From Agrocybe praecox (taxonomy: Eukaryota > Basidiomycota > Agaricomycetes > Agaricales > Agrocybaceae), in assembly GCA_964017145.1 (NCBI GenBank), contig OZ024845.1:2480001-2544000 (forward strand): a DNA stretch of 64,000 nt. Direction: 5' to 3'. A model generated the notes under the pieces. It saw nothing but the letters and a program-made list of their open reading frames with translations, was not told the origin of the DNA and ran no database searches. Positions within the stretch are counted from its first letter, which is position 1. Each line of letters begins with the position of its first letter. The position numbers and the translations under genes are program-made. Positions 1 to 11,273 of this stretch are shown here, piece after piece.

Positions 1-3000
1 AATCTGTTATCCAATCTTGAGCACTTTTGTCAGTATGAAAGACAAAAGAGGCTCGCTTTCCATCAAAATCCATATTAAAATGGCTGACATAATTGGAAGG
101 AAATGCCGCAAAATCACCATTTCTTGCCGACATAGCAAGGCTGATTTCATGGAAACCAATATCTCCTCCAATGCAATCGGAAGCCACTAATAACCCACAT
201 ACTCGCCAATCTTTGTAGTCTCTGTGGAAGGTGGTAGAGCAGTTGAGATTTAATACAAGACTGCTGAACGGTTCCATGGGTGCAACTTCGTAGTCTGGAA
301 GCAGATCCACGTATTTGGATAATTCCTTCATGATTTCAGGAAGAAGGGCTTCCATCTGTATCATATGATTTTTTTAATAAAAATACTACCAAAATCAAAC
401 AAAAGACTTACTGTATCTTTGGTCCAACCAAAAACATCTTTAAACATATCCTTGAAGATAATATATTCCTCCATGTTGTCGATGGTCTCTTTGGAATATC
501 GAGGAATCAATTGAGAAAGAGCTTGCTGACGCTGAGCTTTTTTCTTCTTCAGACGATAAGGAGAGACATCTTGAGGAGATCCAGCCCCCTATAAAGAATA
601 ATATCAGCCTTGAAAAAGAAGAAGAAAAAAATACAATACCTTGGTGGCGAATCTGTTGTATAATGTAAAATGAATATTAGGATAAAGAAAGTCCCATGGT
701 TCTCCTTTCGTATTTGTAGGTTTGAAGTCCTTTGGCCATATAGCTGTAAGACGATCACATAGATCATCTCTGATGTCATCTGGCATCGAAGGAACTACTA
801 TGAGCAAAAAGTTTCCGTTTTTATCATTGATACGAAGAGTTTTGCTAGAATGTAAAATGTAAATATCATATGGGTGTGAAAACGAAAAAAAGATATATTA
901 TACCTTCCAAGTATTGAAGGATTGAATCTAACATATACTCCTTCACGCTTTCTGCCAGTTTTTAATAAGTCTTGAATCTAATTAAGATAGCATGAGACAA
1001 TGAACAATAACAAGTGACTATTAAAAATACTTACCTTTATTTTAAGGTCTTCAAGGTCTTTAGCCCAGACACCATCTTCAACACACTGCCTTTCCTTTTC
1101 GGTGAAGTCAAAAATCTTCTTAGGATTTTTCTTTGGCCCTGAAAATTTCCGATTTTGTCCTAAGTTGGGATCAAAATTTGTGTCGATAATATAGACTTCC
1201 ATGTCAGAAAGAGACGAAAGAGAGGAAAGAGAGGAAAGGGGCGACAAAATGTCCAGGTTCTCTTGAGGTTGATCAGTCCTATCTCTACCAGAATTTGATT
1301 GGATGAAGACGTCCATATCAGAAAGAGGCAAAAGAGGCAAAAGAGGTGACAAAATGTCTGTGTTCTCTTGAGGTTGGACATTCTCATCTCCTTTAGAATT
1401 TGATTGGATAGAGTTAGAGATCAGTTGAAAACGCCGAATAGTTTCTTCTGTGGATGAAAAACAAGGTCGCCAAACATCCTCATTCCGCACGCTAATTCGA
1501 AAAGATCTAAATATAAAAGCTAAGCTCAAAAACAATTCAAAAATAAAATAAAACCATACCGTGAACGAAGTGCACCAAAGTATCGTGCACTAACTAAGAC
1601 ATTCGTGCAATCTACAGATTCTGCTATTCCATGATAGGTAAGCTGTGCTGCGTCCAAGAGAGATGGTAGAACCAATGGCCATCTGTTACGCATTTTATCG
1701 ACAGCAGGTATGATGATTTTGATTACAAGCTTTCCAAGGGACGATTTTAAATTGACTTTACATTTAAATATGTGCAAAACAAGTTGAAGACATGGATAAC
1801 TGACTCGGATTTGGATTGGAAATTATTTGGCAAATACTATCCATCACAACACCTGGTAGCTTAGATATAAAATCTTTCTTTTTCGCAGCTGCAACAAGTA
1901 GTAGAAAATATATAGAACCTGGATGGCTTGATAAGATGAATTATTCCATATCAACACTTATAAAAACGCACCAGCTTCCGCTAACTTGGCATAATTTGAT
2001 CCACCTCTTTTCCAACGCTCATAAGAACTTATATTTGTGTTGGGCGGCAGATGATGAAGTAAAACATCCTGCCTGCTCAGATTAGGAAAGGCAAGTTCCA
2101 AACTTTGGATTTGAATTAGCATATATTTTTTTACAAAAAAGAGGGCTGAAACACACCATTTGAGTTTGGCAACAAAGTGGATATTGTTGACCATACCAAG
2201 GAAGCTAAAACCCACTTCAGCTTTTTCATGCAGAGCACAACGCTCCGCAACAGATGACAATGTCTGGCCATAACTGGTAGAAGTAACCCCTGCTTCTAGC
2301 TTCCAAATATCTCCTTTCATTACCTTGTCTACGGAAGAAGAGAATTCTCCCATGACCCGTTCAATAACACTTTCTGACAAAATCCCTAGCAGATTATTAC
2401 GAATGGTAGGCGCGAGATTTTCAGATGCAAAAGCTGGATCTATTTCTTCCCAAAGCTTTTGATGTTTTGCTATAATTATAATCAAAAAGATGTAATGAGT
2501 ATATCTTGAGTGTAAATCGATGAATCGGTGTATTCACCATTTATGCCATCTGTTATGTCTTCTGAATCGGCTTGCTTGCGCTTTGAGGAAAGCGTTTTCA
2601 TGGAAGCACTGCTTCGAGCATCACCTGCTATAGCACTTGTTCCAAAGTCTAAGCCAAAGATAATCAGCGTACAAAATATAGACATGGAATGTCCCATACC
2701 TTTCTTTGTTTTACGTTTGGGTAAGGCTTTGGACCTGAGGCGCTGAGCGCCTCCGGACATGACGTCGTCGTCAAAATCCGTTGCAGAAAGCAATGCTGTA
2801 ACATACAATATGTAAGCATCACGGCGTCTAAAGAAGATACAGCGCCTAAAGAAGGATTGTTACGCACCATCGTCGTCGCCCATTATAACGCGTTTATTGG
2901 AAGCCGTAACCATAGGGCGGCGGATGCGGTCAGACGCGGCGTCGTTGCTACCTTCATCGTTGCCCATGATAGCGCTTTTGTTGGACTTGTTGGAAGGTAT

Positions 3001-4317
3001 GACTGCAGCTGCCTCTCCTTCGAGCTCTTCTTCGTACAGCGTCTGAGACCTGAGACAGCGGGTGCTAATAGAAGCGGCATCGTTGGTGTCGTTGTCAGGC
3101 TGGAGTGCAGAATAGTGTTCTGGTCATACAATATGTCAGCATCACAGCGCCTAAAGAAGTATTGTTACGCACCGTCGTCGTTACTCGTTATAACACATTT
3201 ATTGGAAGCCGTAACCATAGGGTGGAGGATGTGGTTAGACGTGGTGTTGTGGCCAGAATCGCTTTCTGAAGATGATCCTGCCACATATGATATGTCAGCA
3301 CCATGGCGTCTACAAAAATAGTTATGTACCTTCATTGCCACTCACTGTGGCGCGTTTTTTGGACAGGATGACAATAGATGCCTCTGCTTCGAGTTCTTCT
3401 TCGTACAGCGTCTGAGACCTGAGACGGCGGGTGCTAATAGAAGCGGCGTCGTTGTCAGACTGGAGTGCAGAATGGTGTTCTGGTCATACAATATATCAGC
3501 ATTACAGCTCCTAAAGAAGGATCATTACGCACCGTCTTCGTCGCTCATTATAGCGCGTTTATTGAAAGCCGTAACCATAGGGCGGCGGATGCGGTTAGAC
3601 GTGGTGTCGTGGCCAGAATCGCTTTCTGAAGATGATTCTGCCACATATCATATGTCAGCACTACGGCATCTAAAAAAAGAATGGTCATGTACCTTCATTG
3701 CCACTCATTGTGGCGCGTTTTTTGGACGGCATGACAATAGATGCCTCTCCTTCGAGCTCTTCTTCATACAGCGTCTGAGACCTGAGACGGCGGGTTCCGC
3801 CAGACATGGCATCGTCGCCAGAATTGATTGCAGAATCACTTTCTGTAATATATGATACGTCAGGATCACAGCGCCTAAAGAATCATCATCATTACGTACC
3901 TTCGTCGTTGTTTGACATAGCGTGTGATTCATGGGATCCTTTGGGTGGCGTAAGTGTATCCGCAGATCTCCCAAATCGCTCTATGTTCCTGTTGGTACTC
4001 ATCTATCGCATTATTGTTAAAAATACCAGTAAAACTCCATAGAAATGTAAATGACATACCATGATACCAGGATTCACATCTGCCCCACCTACTTCCAACA
4101 AGGTCTCTTCCAGGTCGTGTTGTGGTAATTGCTGTACCCTCCCTGCTCGCAGGACATTGTCGTCGTTATTCGGATATCCGGGGAGATTTTCAAGGAGGAT
4201 GGATTGTATATCTTCTATGAGTATCGACTGGTCGTTGCTCTGAACATCGTTGTGGTACCATTCGGTTGCAGCGAGTAATAGCTGAATGTTGCACTCGGAG
4301 AGCCAAATGAAGGGCAT
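1..4317 (-). CDS. TET/JBP-family 2-oxoglutarate/Fe(II) dioxygenase, multi-exon, 3' end beyond window
   Basis: Seen: joining about 15 exons gives one minus-strand protein from the ATG at 4317. The C-terminal part has a dioxygenase core: a metal-binding HxD in STTFHRDYKDW (near 200), a distal His in SNYVSHFNMDF and the presumed 2OG-binding Arg in GKRASFVFHTD (near 30-90). Exons before this align with the gene at 60.4-63.5 kb (shared TLRINDK...SMPDDIRD and GSPQDV blocks). The N-terminal half carries reiterated exons (separate entry) ending in SKKRAT- or NKRAIM-like basic patches. Known: fungal TET/JBP proteins oxidise 5-methylcytosine or thymine and are expanded in Agaricomycetes beside transposons. 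Inferred: a nuclear DNA-modifying enzyme. Splice sites were judged by eye. One intron near 1750 needs a weak donor (GTTTTG), so that exon border is uncertain, and the stop codon lies outside the window. No disabling mutation seen in the core. Confidence 0.8.
2868..3842 (-). repeat. Tandem duplication of exon cassettes inside the dioxygenase gene
   Basis: Two exon types alternate. Type X is 150 nt (3842-3693, 3479-3330) and encodes RRLRSQTLYEEELE followed by a SKKRAT.SGNE end. Type Y is 105 nt (3637-3533, 3277-3173) and encodes SSSESDSGH...MVTA.NKR. A third X and Y are fused into one 252-nt exon (3119-2868), and a shorter X-like exon (RLRSKALPKRKTKK) follows at 2795-2700. The period is about 360 nt and includes the introns, which have similar ends (GTGCGT or GTACAT donors). 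All exons are phase 1-1, so whole cassettes can be added without shifting the frame. Confidence 0.85.
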
Positions 4318-4405
4318 GACAAACAAGATGGGAGGCGAGTATGTGCGAGGGGCGACAGGACTTGAACGAAGCAAGAACGAAGCAGGAATGTTTTTTGCAG
4401 AAAAC

Positions 4406-4434
4406 CGTGGGAAAAACCATCGCATGCGACGGAC
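4406..4434. promoter_or_regulatory. Conserved upstream motif with palindrome TCGCATGCGA
   Basis: The segment reads CGTGGGAAAAACCATCGCATGCGACGGA. It lies about 90 nt upstream of the minus-strand dioxygenase ATG. Near-identical versions occur at 21253-21280 and 23195-23222, and a weaker one at 14291-14313, upstream of the decayed copy of the same gene start. The perfect 10-bp palindrome suggests a dimeric transcription factor site; this is inference. Confidence 0.45.
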
Positions 4435-4439
4435 CCACA

Positions 4440-5150
4440 TTTTGACATGTCAGCATGGCTCACGAGCAAGTTACACTTTGTTCAGTGCTCACAACAAATA
4501 ATCTAATATAAATAGCATGTAATTTCTATCGTAAAGTTGTTTTACCCTTCCTACTTATATTCCATGTCCTTTCGCATGAGCGTGTCATCCGCATATTATT
4601 TGTATTTGTATCTATTATTCACCGACACCGATGGTTTGCTTTTGCGAGTGGACTTGGGTACGATTCGACCCGGTCTGACCAGCGACGGAGGTGGTGATAA
4701 TTGACGAAACAGCAGTGATGACGTGGACCTCTTGCTCTGCGCCTTCTGGATGATGACCCTGCACCCTGGAGAGTGTGTGTGCGACATTCACATTTCTACT
4801 GCCGCTTCCACCCGCCCGTTGTGCCCCAGATCCACCACCTTGAGGAGTGTGTGCTTGGTGCCTCATCTGTGCTGATACGCGATCATCTTCAGCTGACGCT
4901 GCTCTATCGCATGCTTCTCTAGATCCTCAACCGCCTTCCCAAGCGCGTTCGACTACCCATTGGTCCTCAGAAAACGAGCTCGGTGATAATGTTACTCCTG
5001 CTGCGGTTTAGGAAGAGATTCTCGAGCTTCAAATCGTGATGGACAACTTCTGTTGGTGGACGGACGTACTAGACACCTTCAAGAAGCGTATCCGAGGAAG
5101 ATACCGACATATTTGTTGGTTGAGCGCTTGGGGATAGGCATGATTGGTAT
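4440..5150 (-). pseudogene. Protein kinase fragment, degenerate
   Basis: On the minus strand, 5110-4930 reads through a stop into VVHHDLKLENLFLNRSRSNI, which matches the catalytic loop of Ser/Thr kinases (HRDLKxEN, then N.IITDFG in intact members). Here HRD is HHD and the DFG region reads ITELVF, so catalysis would be lost. Downstream (4866-4610) an open stretch rich in Gly, Gln, Ser and Thr could be the former tail. It is bordered by the OPT pseudogene and the dioxygenase promoter. The rest of the interval, 4440-4600, is AT-rich with no gene seen. Confidence 0.4.
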
Positions 5151-6437
5151 CATACGTTGCATGACGATGTATCGGGACAGCCAATGGCAGTACCGAAGTC
5201 TGATGAAGTAGTTAGAAAGAGAGATAATATGAGTAGGTAGACACGGGGGGAAGACCCGAGAAACTCACTGGTTCCATTAACACACACGATGGCGAGGATA
5301 GCCTGGAACACACCACCGAGACCTTCTCCAGCAAGCATACCGGCCTATAAAAAAGCGCGTGTCAGTCAACAAACAGTTAAGATCACGAAGCCAAAACAAA
5401 ACGCATAAGGGTGACATACAGAAACAGCGAACATGTACATGCCGAATCCAGCGGGGTTATGGAGAGCCCAGAAGTAGTTGAAGGAAGATCCGATAGCCAT
5501 GGCAATGGAGTAGTACACTTGGGGAACGACGAACGCGAGACCGATGGCATTCTAAGGAGGTAAGAAAGAAAAAACATTTAGCAATGCCGCAAGAAGGAAT
5601 ATAATGTGGGATAGATGTAATTTGGAATGAAAAAAAAACTCACCCAGTTAGGAATGTAGGGCCAGTATTTCTTGGGGATCCAGTACTTCTTGACGATGAG
5701 AGAAGCGACACTAGCTGAGGAGAGGACGGGATAGCTAGAGAAGTGATATAGTATACATATCAGCGACTGGTATACCAAAATTCACAAATATAACACGTAC
5801 GAAGCTTAGGGCTGGTCACAGCAATAGCAACAGCAGATCAGGCAGACACGGAAGGAGCACCGTACGTGCAAGTATCGATCGTATCATCACTGTGCAAAAG
5901 TGTTCAGTATTTGTCTCAACAAGTACAGCACACACGATACATACATAATGCAAAGAGACGCCTTAATGAAGAAGATGAACAGTCCAGAGTTCAAGAAAAT
6001 CAAAACAACAGAGCCACAGAGCTAACCGATGAACTGATTCTCGACTTAGCACGGAGGAGGCGACCAGTCTTCAGATCTCCAGTCATATCAGAGGCCTGAG
6101 TAACAGATCCAGCAGTGACGACACCAGCGACCATGTTAAGCGTCTGCGCGGGTTTCTGTGCGAGCCCGGTGCCCTTGGAGATACCACAGAAGATGAGCTG
6201 GGAGGCCTTTGCGACGGTCGAGACGGGTTGGCGTCGGTGTGCCCGGACGATTGGACGCCAATGAAGGAGAAGATGAAGTCGAGGAGGAGAGAGAGGATGG
6301 CTTCGCCGACGTTCATGTGGAAGAGAGTGGCGAGGATGGCGCAGCTCATGACGGTGCTGGCGGCCAAACCAATCGACCACCGGGAGAAGGGAATACGGTT
6401 CAACATTGGCCCGTTGTTATTGGTGTCTAGAGGATAA
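5150..6437 (-). pseudogene. Oligopeptide transporter (OPT family), broken and 5'-truncated
   Basis: Known: OPT transporters are plasma-membrane proteins of roughly 700-900 residues that import small peptides with protons. Seen on the minus strand: RIPFSRWSIGLAASTVM, GVQSSGHTDANP, STVAKASQLIFCGISKGTG, QASDMTGDLKTG, then KKYWPYIPNW and AGMLAGEGLGGVFQAILAI, all in the order expected for the C-terminal half. Disablements: a 1-base loss near 6224-6230 splits DANP from VSTVA; another shift follows near 6047; an in-frame TAG lies at 6022-6024 where Gln would stand; and only about the last 300 residues are present. Nothing upstream resembles the N-terminal half. A non-functional copy. Confidence 0.8.
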
Positions 6438-6689
6438 GCTTGGAGGTGCTGGTGCGCTCTGTGTCGGGGACTACGTGTTGGGGCATAGGCGTGGTGTTGT
6501 ACATGCGTCCCCTGACAACAGTTGCATCAATCATGCAGATTGTGGATGAACGGAGGAATAGTGTGGCTAGATACGTGGACAGTCGAGATGGGAATGATAA
6601 AGGGGTTTCCTAGTTGATATACTGAAGGAAAAGAAGGTAAACAACTGAGAATGAGCAACGGGGGGGCACACTCACGATCGATATTGAAA

Positions 6690-6806
6690 GGATCTCGAGA
6701 CCCTTCGCCCAAATCCTAAGACCCCATCATTGTCGTTGAGATTTCCGGATGCATACAAGAACCTCTCAAGTTTAAAGCCAAACGGATCGGGATACATTGT
6801 CGGGTC
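6690..6806 (-). pseudogene. Cytochrome P450 fragment (heme-binding region)
   Basis: The minus strand encodes TMYPDPFGFKLERFLYASG and then GVLGFGRRV, matching the P450 stretch between the PERF-type motif and the heme loop FGFGRR.CPG. The Cys ligand is missing because the reading runs into other sequence right after GRRV. The fragment is joined to repeat A at a GACCC shared by both partners, so it looks like a recombination scrap. Confidence 0.6.
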
Positions 6807-7292
6807 CAGCGAAGAACTTGTTGAATGACTTCCATCCCTGGAGGATCCGCATAGTTGTCTCCTCTGTTGTAATCCAACATCAAAATTGTGATCGATATAC
6901 TAGAAGGTGAGAACGTAAGTAACATGGAAAGAGGGAAGGTAAAAAGGATACTCACCATCGATATTGGAAAGATCCCAAGACAGGTTATGTGCGAACGAAT
7001 CATGCGACGAGCGGAGAACCTCCAGTCGACGCACGATCGCCATTACACAAGCAGACAGAAAGGTTTGAGAAGTTATGGAGATTTAAATAGCATAGAGAAG
7101 AGCATATAGAGATGTGCGACTAGCAAACGTCGTTCTAGTAAGACGGTAAGACTGTAGAGTCCAAATTTGGAAGGTATATTTGTTATGTCACACCGTGTTA
7201 CTGTGATCACACTCTGATCACACCTCAACGTTTCAACGTCAACATTCTATTTTTATTTTCTACTAGATAATAAAATTGTAATCAAAGATGCT
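6800..7292. repeat. Dispersed repeat, copy A (partner at 18109-18592)
   Basis: About 490 bp, highly similar to copy B. It includes a shared exon-like piece with the same intron (GTGAGTATCC donor, CACCTTCTAG acceptor on the minus strand) and the ending TAATCAAAGATGCT. In copy A, WDR59-like sequence begins directly after that ending. In copy B, the GTGAGGTTCTCT motif begins there instead. Confidence 0.85.
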
Positions 7293-10200
7293 TGTGATGA
7301 AAATCATGCTTCTCCTCATTGCTGTGGTGGACATGTCATGATTCCTTCCATCTTCTGCTTGCTGCCTTCCGCCAGGATATGAATGAGATCCATGTCGCAT
7401 TTTATATTGATGACTATGCTGGAACTGTTGTTGAGGACCGGTCAGCAGATTTGTCATAGCACGCAGGATGTTCAATGTGACTTCAGGCCGTTTAGGGTCT
7501 ATTTCTGGGACAGTACGATCCACGGCAGCCAGACCTAGTCGGCGAACAGCATCAGAAACGAGAGCGGGTGATCGAAAGGTGTCCGCTTGTTCAGCAGCTG
7601 GACCAGACGATTGTTCAGGTTTCTCCTCAGGTTCAGCTCGCTCAGGTTGCGTTTTCTCAGAAGGAGACTCTGGAACTTCTGTAAGGACTGCGGTTTTCAT
7701 AGATCCGGTCGCCGTTCCCGTCACAGTACGGAGTACATTCTGCACTACTTGATGTGGTGCTCGGAAGAAACAAATTAGTTCACCTGTACGCATGTTGAAT
7801 TAGCCTTTCATTTTGAAGCTATATTTCGAACAAGGTCAACGAACCATTTGTCCCAAAGACCCCCTGTGACGACTTGGGTTCTGCTAAATTCTTCGAATTC
7901 CTCAACATCGACATTGTTCCTTCCTTATCTTTTTTTGTGCCGTTTTCTTTGTCGGAGAATGACTCTGAGTCGTGAAAATCGCGATCATTGTTGCCTTCGT
8001 CAGCAAACATTAAAAAACGAAGGCATGCTTCAAGAAGGGGCGTTTTCGTTCTCGAATGCGACGAAGGTGTTTGAGGATATAAGCCCGGTCGTGCATCGAA
8101 ATAAGAGGATTACGTTCAAGATCAACGATAGGTGTGCCGTAAGGATAGTTTGAATGTGGATATTCACGAGGAAATGTAAATGTGACGTGCATAAAGACGG
8201 ACGAAGTCTCGCCCCAGGGGCCATGTAATCCTAGGGTACATGTTCGCTTTGTGGTCAGATCATGCTTTTCAAGCTTGATTTAGTAGCCGAAAGCTTCGTT
8301 AGAATGGTAGTAATTCTGTATAACCAGCAAAATTTTAAACACCGGATCAACTGGCACAAAAAATAAGCGCAAACGCACTCATCCTGTAGAGACTGATTTT
8401 CAGGGTCCTTTTCCTTCCTCTCGTCCCCAGTGCTCCTGCTTAAACTTCCGCTTCGCTGACTACTGCCAACTCCTGTTCCACTTAAACTTCTATTGATCGC
8501 AGAGCCAGAGCTGCTTGTATTCGGGTTACTATCGTTCCGTGTCCGTGACCCAGAATGCATTCTTGATGGTGCAGCACTATCTCTGCCTTCTTCACTGCGA
8601 CTACCACCGCCTGAACCACTGCCCCTTTTGCCACCAACTTTTACACTCGCAAGCCATGCAAGATGATCCATCCCGACCTTCGTCGCATTGCGCGTGCCCA
8701 TACCCCCCTTGCTCATCGTGCCACCAACTGAGCGCCCGGGTACAAATGTAATTGAACGTCGCGTTAGGGTCGGAGTAGAGTTTTCCCCTTCTGCAAGAGC
8801 ATTGCCAGAAGCATTTTGGTCGATTTGACGCTTGCTTTTCTTTGCGTGCAAGTTCGCATGCTTTGAGAGCACTTTGCCCAGAATTTCGCGTTTCCCAAGG
8901 GGTACAGATATGGTATTTGTGACTTGTTCCGAGCTTTCCATTTCCGGTGGATTGCTGAAAGTATCGTATAATAATCCATTATCCATGTCATTTCGCGTGT
9001 ACTTCGACCTTCCATGGACAATTTCGGGGATATGCCCTACTTTCTGAGTTTATGGTAAATTAAAGTTCTATGCATCCACAATATCAGCGTACCTGCTTCA
9101 CATCTTCGTCGATAGGCCAAAATCTGAAGGTCCGATCTTTTGACCAAGTTATAAGTTGGAAATCGTCTTACAAAAATGCTTCATTAATCTAACGTGTCTC
9201 AAAAGTCTTAATTTTAACAATATACCTCCTGCACCTTGCCTCCACACGAATTCCTTTACAACATCCGAGTGACCTTCAAATGTTTCCACTAGACAAGGCT
9301 CCTGTGGAGCACTTTCCACGTTGGCGTACAGCTCCAGTGCTGTCTCGCCTCTCTGAGGCAAGCTGAGGACGCCATCACCAAACGGCAAATTCCTTGCACG
9401 CCAAACAGGGTATGTTGTCAGAATCGTGGATTTCGGCTCGCATACACCTTGCTCGTCGGTGTGGTCGTTCATATCCCATTTTTTGATGGAATGATCCAAA
9501 GAGCAAGTCACAAGTTCGTTTCTAGATGTACGAGACCAGTCAATACCATATATTTATATTTTGGACTGGTGGGCGCGGATTTTAGTAACAGGAAGTGAGC
9601 CTTTCTATATATGCGTCAATTTTTGGCACGAGCATCCATATTTCTAAACTCACGCGTCGGTCCCAAATGAGAACTTCATTCGCATGAGGAGATGCAAGAA
9701 TATTCGCATCTTGGTGATTCCATTTTACCTGTGTGCCACCAGCTACAGCCAATTAAGCAGGGAACGTGTTCAGGGCAATAACAGTTCAAAGCTCACCCTT
9801 GAATGCAGAAAGCCCAAAAATTGGCTTCTTTGGTTCACGGATATCCCATGCCCATATCCAAGAGTCAATTCCCGTGCTGACCACTATATCAGATTCCGAC
9901 GTATGCCAGTTGATGTCTGTTATGGCTCGGTAGTGGGACTTCAGTATATGTTCAATGGATGTTTTTCCACCAAGCCGGAGATTCCATATTAACCTGTGAA
10001 TAGAGATTAATTAAATGTTTCTGAGAAGAAAGGGTACTTACAGCTTCTCGCTGGACGTCGAAACGATATATTGCGCATTACATGGATGTGGATTCCATTG
10101 TACGTCGGCAACGTCCCATGTGCCACCTTGCGGAAGAAATCTCGGTATTCGAAGCGGATGATCAAGGCCAATGATAAAGAGACCACGATGTCTATAGAAG

Positions 10201-10715
10201 CAGCAAGTCAACAGAATGCGGGGAATAATAATATTGATGCCCTCACGCAGCGAGAACAATGTCTCTGGATGTCGGACTAATACTCATCTACAGTTACATT
10301 GTGAAACACGTACAATACATAAATTCAGACAACTTACATTGCCAACAGCATCTCCTACCAGTCCCTTCACGTTGATTTCCCAACTTGAATGAAGCGTCTT
10401 GCCCTCCTGTGGGGACCCTACAACGGCTGGATCAACCACGACTTCTGGGCTTTCTGTGGGCTCTATACGAGGCTTCCCGGCGCGTTGGTATAGTTCTGGC
10501 ATGGATAGAGGGAATGAAGGTCTCCTGCGCTTTAATAGATTGGGCGCGGGCAACGAATGGTCTTCAATTTGCTTTGAGCGATGTCTGGTCGGGATGCGAA
10601 CGTCATCATGGGCGACACTGCCTTCTGGGATAGATGGTGTCCACGATGGTCTTCGTGCTGCTAATGAGCTGTCTGCTGAAGGATGAAAAGGAAAAGTCGA
10701 GCGTAACCTCGACAT
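7263..10715 (-). pseudogene. WDR59/Mtc5-like (SEA complex) gene, frameshifted and C-terminally truncated
   Basis: Known: WDR59 (yeast Mtc5/Sea3) is a WD40-RWD-zinc-finger subunit of the vacuolar SEACAT/GATOR2 complex in TORC1 signalling. Seen from the ATG at 10715: WD40 blades (WDVADVQWNPHP, SHYRAITDINWH, ILASPHANEVLIWDRR, LVTCSLDHSIKKWD, FEGHSDVVKEFVW), a Ser/Gly-rich linker (8800-8400), then an RWD-like segment (GPWGETSSVFMHVTFTFPRE) and NLAEP..SQGVFG...ELICFFRAP. Problems: one A is missing near 8278-8281, shifting the frame before the RWD region, and the protein ends at 7263 inside repeat A, so the C-terminal zinc-finger region is absent. The 5' border is also abrupt: a dispersed repeat starts 7 nt upstream of the ATG. 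If the shift is an assembly error, a truncated protein is possible. Confidence 0.75.
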
Positions 10716-11273
10716 GGCCTGTTGTGAGGTTCTCTAAATATCTTTGGCGCTACAAACGTGCACACGACAAGTTTTTTATACCACAACGCTCGTCCTTTAC
10801 TACTACAACTTTTCAAAGTTCATGCTTGTTACCTGGAGAATAATAATCAATGGCAAATAATCACAAGCGTCTTCAAATTCCTCAAAACCAGACGGCGAAC
10901 TCACTTTGCTGGTAAATTCCACCTCGTTCTTGTTTTCTACCTCTCACCCCAGACAACATGATACGCAAAGCCACTTTAATTCAGGTGTATTAACTTGGAT
11001 TTACGTGTCAGGGTGTTTGTTTTATGTTTTCTTCAAGTGTTCTGATTGTCTTCCTGATTTTTTGTCCTCTCGTCTGGCAGTGAATAGAAGTACCGCTACA
11101 TGCTGCATTTAAGAACTTGCAATGGATTTAGATTAGCAAATAAGGAAAGATGGTTGATGAACCATAGGGAATTTGTTTTTTTCAAAAGAATCAGAGCATC
11201 CATTCCTTCCTTGACCCAAGAGACGAAGTATATTAAATTTATAAATGACATGGCATAGCTACGAATTATTCAA
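10716..11273. other. Intergenic, with one dispersed motif
   Basis: Holds one copy of the GTGAGGTTCTCT...GGCGCTAC motif (10722-10755). The remainder is AT-rich, without a convincing exon on either strand. Confidence 0.5.
10722..10755 (+). repeat. Dispersed ~33-bp motif GTGAGGTTCTCT(N)GGCACTAC, copy 1
   Basis: Consensus read by eye: TGTGAGGTTCTCTAAA, about 10 variable bases, then a (T)GGCACTAC-like end. Further copies, all on the plus strand, lie at 18590-18623, 18732-18763, 21629-21658, 23574-23603, 23774-23803 and 23910-23940; a weaker one is at 21509-21540. Confidence 0.7.
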
